Positions 60,469 to 64,000 of a DNA stretch of 64,000 nucleotides are shown here, one piece after another. The position numbers and the translations under genes were made by a program. Origin of the DNA: Heterostelium multicystogenum (Eukaryota; Evosea; Eumycetozoa; Acytosteliales; Acytosteliaceae). Under the pieces are notes generated by a model. It saw only the letters and a list, made by a program, of their open reading frames with translations. It had not been told where the DNA came from and ran no database searches. Where the stretch lies: positions 1 through 64,000 of the forward strand of contig RCNN01000053.1 in NCBI GenBank assembly GCA_003667245.1. Direction: 5' to 3'. Positions within the stretch are counted from its first letter, which is position 1, and each line of letters starts with the position of its first letter.

Positions 60469-62077
60469 CTATCGACGCACGATCAGATACACGCCCACCG
60501 CGACCATGATGCCGGCCGGCCAGTGCCCCAGTTCATTCAGCGGCCCGCCGGCGGCCAGTATCGTACCGCCCACCAGGTGCGCGGCGCCCAGCAGGCGCAG
60601 GAACCAGTCGTCCTTGCGCTTGTGCCACGGCGGTGCGGGGTCCTTGGCGTGGGGCTGGGACATGCGCTCCAGCAGGTCGCGGGTCATGTTGGCCAGGTGC
60701 GGCAGTTGCTCGACCTGGCTTTGCAGGTTGCCCAGCAGGGTTTTCGGGCTGATACGGTCCCGCATCCAGCGCTCGAGGAACGGCTGGGCGGTGTTCCACA
60801 GGTCGAGGTCCGGGTACAGCTGGCGGCCCAGGCCTTCGATGTTCAGCAGGGTCTTTTTGCAACAGTACCAACTGCGGCTGCACTTCCATATTGAAGCGCC
60901 GCGCCGTCTGGAACAGACGCATCAGCACCTGACCGAAGGAAATATCCTTTAACGGTTTTTCAAAGATCGGCTCGCACACAGTGCGGATCGCCGCTTCGAA
61001 TTCGTTGAGCTTGGTTTCGGCCGGCACCCAGCCCGAATCGAATGTGCAAACTGCGCCACGCGGCGGTAAATCACGCTTGAAGAAAGCGAACAGGTTGCGC
61101 GCCAGGTAATCCTGGTCTTCCGGGGTCAGGCTGCCGACGATGCCGCAGTCGATCGCAATGTACTGCGGGCTCCACGGGTTCACGGTGCTGACGAAAATGT
61201 TGCCGGGGTGCATGTCGGCGTGGAAGAAGCTGTCGCGGAACACCTGGGTGAAGAAAATCTCCACGCCGCGCTCGGCAAGCATCTTCATGTCGGTGCGCTG
61301 GTCGGCCAGGGTCGCGAGGTCGGTGACCTGCACGCCGTAGATGCGCTCCATGACCAGCACTTTCGGGCGGCACCAGTCCCAATAGACTTGCGGCACGTAC
61401 AGCAGCTGCGAGCCTTCGAAGTTGCGCTTGAGCTGGCTGGCGTTGGCCGCTTCGCGCAGCAGGTCGAGTTCGTCGTAGATGGTTTTTTCGTAGTCCAGCA
61501 CCACGTCTACCGGGTGCAGCAGGCGTGCATCGGCAGAAAAGCGCTCGGCGGCGCGGGCAAGGATGAACAGCCACGCCAGGTCCTGGCCGATGATCGGCTT
61601 GAGGCCCGGGCGGATCACCTTCACCACCACTTCTTCGCCGCTTTTCAGTTGCGCGGCATGCACCTGGGCCACCGAGGCCGAGGCCAGCGGCGCGATGTCG
61701 AAGCGGCTGAAGACTTCGCTGATCTTCTTGCCCAGCTGTTCTTCAATCAGCGTGACTGCCAGTTGCGAGTCGAACGGTGGCACGCGGTCCTGCAACAGCA
61801 TCAGCTCGTCGGCGATATCTTCGGGCAACAGGTCGCGGCGGGTGGAGAGGATCTGCCCGAACTTGATGAAGATCGGCCCCAGGTCCTGCAACGCCAGGCG
61901 CAGGCGCGCGCCACGGCTCAGCTCGAGGGTCTTGCGCGGGAACCAGCGCCACGGCAGCACATAGCGCACCGCCAGCAGGAACCACGGCAGCGGCAGGGCG
62001 AACAGCAGGTCATCGAGGCGGTAGCGGATTACGACGCGCTGGATACGAAACAAACGGCGGACGGCGAGCAGCTTCAT
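60469..62077 (-). CDS. ubiB: Ubiquinone biosynthesis protein UbiB (four insertions as read)
   Basis: About 534 residues of the ABC1/ADCK atypical kinase family, needed for ubiquinone synthesis. Motifs are [20 protein letters not shown] (KxGQ), the Ala-rich loop [15 protein letters not shown], and [15 protein letters not shown] with the metal-binding site. Two C-terminal membrane helices ([17 protein letters not shown] and [16 protein letters not shown]) anchor it. Three insertions of A within 30 bases (61041-61070) scramble about ten residues but restore the frame; a fourth near 60858 shifts the last 130 residues. Confidence 0.94.
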
Positions 62078-62698
62078 GCGTTATCGCTTGAATCAAGGGA
62101 GCGGCTCAGGCGCTCGAAGCGCGCCTCAAGTCGTTCCAGGTCGAGTTTGGCCTGGTCGAGTTCGCGAAAGCGCGCTTCCGCTTCCCGTTGTCCGACCAGG
62201 GTGCGCGATTCTTCGCTCAGGTATTCGGCGAGGTTCTGGTTCAGGCTGGCGAAACCCTGCTGGTACCAGCGCGTGCGGCTGCGCAGATGACCGCTGATCA
62301 GTTGGGTGGCCACCGGGCCGAGCCAGCGTGACAGCTCGTATTCCCAGTCCAGTTCCAGGTCTTGCAGCACGGCGGCCAGGTCCATCAGCACCGCGCTGTC
62401 GCCTTCAAGTTCCACGTCCGGGCCGTGGAGGATCGCCGTCTTGTCCCGGCTCAGGGCCAGGCGCAGCAGGCTTGAGCCGGAAGCACGCAGGGTGCAGTCG
62501 GCGTCGGCGGCCCAGTGGGACGCCAGCAACAGGCCTTCATCGCTGGGCAGGATAAACAGCTGCAAGGCGGGGCTGGTGCAGTCGACGGCGATGATCCTGC
62601 CGTTCAGGTGCGCCAGCCGTGCCAGGGCGGTGCTGTCCAGGCGCAGTTACACGGTTGAGGCCGTGTTCGACGCTGGCGAGAAGGCCTGCGAACAGCAT
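62074..62698 (-). CDS. ubiJ: Ubiquinone biosynthesis accessory factor UbiJ (one frameshift as read)
   Basis: About 208 residues. An N-terminal SCP2 lipid-binding domain ([27 protein letters not shown] in two parts) is followed by a C-terminal coiled coil ([24 protein letters not shown]). UbiJ is thought to present lipid intermediates to the soluble Ubi complex. One extra base near 62648 separates the first 17 residues. The ATG overlaps the ubiE stop codon and its own stop overlaps the ubiB ATG. Confidence 0.9.
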
Positions 62699-63468
62699 CA
62701 GGGCTTGATGCCGCGGTGCAGGGCGACGATGCCCGAGGTCATGTTGTGGTAGGTCACGCGGTCGAAACCGGCCTCTACCATCATCGACTTCAGGGTTTCC
62801 TGGTTCGGGTGCATGCGGATCGATTCGGCCAGGTAGCGGTAGCTTTCGGCGTCATTGGTGATCAGCTTGCCCATCAACGGCATGAAGGCGAACGAGTAGG
62901 TGTCGTAGACCTTGGACATCAGTGCGTTGGTCGGCTTGGAGAACTCCAGCACCAGCAGGCGACCGCCGGGCTTGAGTACGCGCAGCATCGAGCGCAGTGC
63001 GTCTTCCTTGTGGGTCACGTTACGCAGGCCGAAGGCGATGGTCACGCAGTCGAAGTGGTTGTCCGGGAACGGCAGCTTTTCAGCGTCGGCCTGGACGAAC
63101 TCGATATTGCCCGCCACACCTTTGTCCAGCAGGCGATCACGACCGACCTTGAGCATCGAGCCGTTGATGTCGGCCAGTACCACCTGCCCGGTGGGGCCCA
63201 CCAGCTTGGAGAACTTGGCGGCCAGGTCGCCCGTGCCGCCTGCGATATCCAGCACACGGTTGCCGGTGCGTACACCCGACAACTCAATGGTGAAGCGCTT
63301 CCACAGGCGGTGCATGCCGCCGGAGAGCACGTCGTTCATCAAGTCGTACTTGGCGGCGACCGAGTGGAACACCTCGGCGACTTTTTCCGCTTTCTGGCTT
63401 TCCGGGACGTTCTTGAAGCCGAAGTGAGTGGTGGGTTCGGCATCGCTGCCTTTGCGCTGATCAGTCAT
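62698..63468 (-). CDS. ubiE: Ubiquinone/menaquinone C-methyltransferase UbiE
   Basis: A 256-residue SAM-dependent methyltransferase acting in ubiquinone synthesis. Signature [21 protein letters not shown], motif [16 protein letters not shown], motif [20 protein letters not shown] and motif [15 protein letters not shown] are all present; the frame is intact. It heads the ubiE-ubiJ-ubiB unit with overlapping stop and start codons, and is divergent from the PHA-associated gene at 63612. Confidence 0.97.
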   Translation of the reverse strand: MTDQRKGSDAEPTTHFGFKNVPESQKAEKVAEVFHSVAAKYDLMNDVLSGGMHRLWKRFTIELSGVRTGNRVLDIAGGTGDLAAKFSKLVGPTGQVVLADINGSMLKVGRDRLLDKGVAGNIEFVQADAEKLPFPDNHFDCVTIAFGLRNVTHKEDALRSMLRVLKPGGRLLVLEFSKPTNALMSKVYDTYSFAFMPLMGKLITNDAESYRYLAESIRMHPNQETLKSMMVEAGFDRVTYHNMTSGIVALHRGIKP

Positions 63469-63611
63469 ATCGCTGTCACCAAAAGAGAATGGGGGCATTC
63501 TAATCCCCAAGGCATGCTTTGTCTTGGCAAGGCTGAAGGTAAGATAGGTGGTCACCGAGACCTTTTGCCGCATGGCGGGTCGACAAGTCTCTATAACGAG
63601 GAGTCATTCAA

Positions 63612-63887
63612 ATGGCCCGTATACAGGTTGAACGTGCCCACACACTGGGCAAAGACGCTGCCCGAGAAAAAGCCGACAAGTTGGCGAGCAAACTCAAGGA
63701 GCAATATGGCCTGGAGTCTTCCTGGGCCGGCGACACACTGAACCTCAAACGTTCGGGCGTTAAAGGCACCGTGAAAGTGGCGGAAGATTCCCTGCGGATT
63801 GAAGTCGAACTGGGCCTGTTGATGTCGGCCATGAGTGGCACCATCAAGTCCGAAATCGAGAAGGCACTGGATAAAGCCCTGGCCTGA
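63612..63887 (+). CDS. Polyhydroxyalkanoic acid system family protein (PHA_gran_rgn)
   Basis: A 91-residue protein matching the small family found next to medium-chain PHA genes: MARIQVERAHTLGKDAAREK, LKEQYGLESSWAGDTLNLKR and VELGLLMSAMSGTIKSEIEKAL. Its function is not established; it is usually near phaI and phaF, the granule-associated phasins. GAGGAG precedes the ATG. The frame is intact. Confidence 0.88.
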   Translation: MARIQVERAHTLGKDAAREKADKLASKLKEQYGLESSWAGDTLNLKRSGVKGTVKVAEDSLRIEVELGLLMSAMSGTIKSEIEKALDKALA

Positions 63888-63992
63888 TTTGCGACCTTCT
63901 TAGGGTGCCGATTCTAATTTTTCTGCCTACTTTGTGCCCAAGCCCCCAACTTCTGTGGGCAGTTCCTCCCCCCTTTATGCGTGAGGTGCACC

Positions 63993-64000
63993 ATGGCCAA
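63993..64000 (+). CDS. First codons of a following gene, possibly phaI
   Basis: ATGGCCAA at the window end follows GTGAGGTG. By gene order in Pseudomonas this could be the phasin gene phaI, whose product commonly begins Met-Ala-Lys. Only two codons are visible, so the name is a guess. Confidence 0.3.

Overview
The window is chromosomal DNA of a Pseudomonas of the fluorescens group. The reasons are the high GC content, the gene orders (gpmI-rhodanese-grxC-secB, ntrC-ntrB near glnA-thiI-typA, a full hut locus, opgGH, tatABC-hisIE-ubiBJE next to a PHA-granule gene), and many REP palindromes built on GTGGGAGCGGGCTTGCTCGC. There are no tRNA, rRNA or CRISPR loci. Almost all of it is core metabolism; the clearest accessory piece is a lone phage-type gene at 930-1442 between gpmI and envC.

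Layout. 1-3190: envC (partial) and gpmI on the minus strand, separated by a plus-strand PBECR2-like gene. 3342-4539: rhodanese, grxC, secB. 4673-6186: trmL, a small membrane protein and a cluster of four short repeats. 6187-11231: nitrogen control block on the minus strand (ntrC, ntrB, a secreted chorismate mutase, glnA), with NtrC-type sites before ntrB and glnA and a sigma-54 promoter for glnA. 11566-14981: thiI and typA. 15186-24492: a YkgJ-type protein, glgP, a DUF2339/DUF3999 membrane pair and fbp. 24636-25493: two lipoproteins (SmpA-like and lipocalin). 25623-40837: histidine utilisation locus hutF / hutCD, hutU, codB-type permease, hutWV, two hutH paralogues, hutT, hutI, hutG. 41080-44627: a quaternary-amine-type binding protein, an esterase, pip and dtd. 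44896-49215: opgGH for osmoregulated periplasmic glucans. 49459-53115: amino-acid ABC importer with two tandem binding proteins. 53243-57244: two tandem chemoreceptors. 57424-63468: rsmE, tatCBA, hisE, hisI, ubiB, ubiJ, ubiE on the minus strand. 63612-64000: a PHA-granule-associated protein and the first bases of a following gene.

Functional logic. Nitrogen status (NtrB/NtrC with sigma-54) drives glnA and probably feeds into hutU, where a sigma-54 promoter is followed at once by a HutC operator and preceded by an NtrC-like site. The hut enzymes convert histidine to glutamate by the five-step route (HutH, HutU, HutI, HutF, HutG), fed by several transporters.

Sequence quality. By hand I count about 75 single-base indels that break otherwise well conserved genes (about 65 insertions, mostly duplicating a neighbouring base, and about a dozen deletions). 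They hit housekeeping genes such as gpmI, typA, tatB, tatC, hisE, hisI and ubiB, so I read them as sequencing or assembly errors and give gene spans across the breaks. The most interesting biological points are the first HutH paralogue lacking exactly the Ala-Ser-Gly cofactor triad, the apparent loss of hutX, and the orphan phage-derived PBECR2-like gene.
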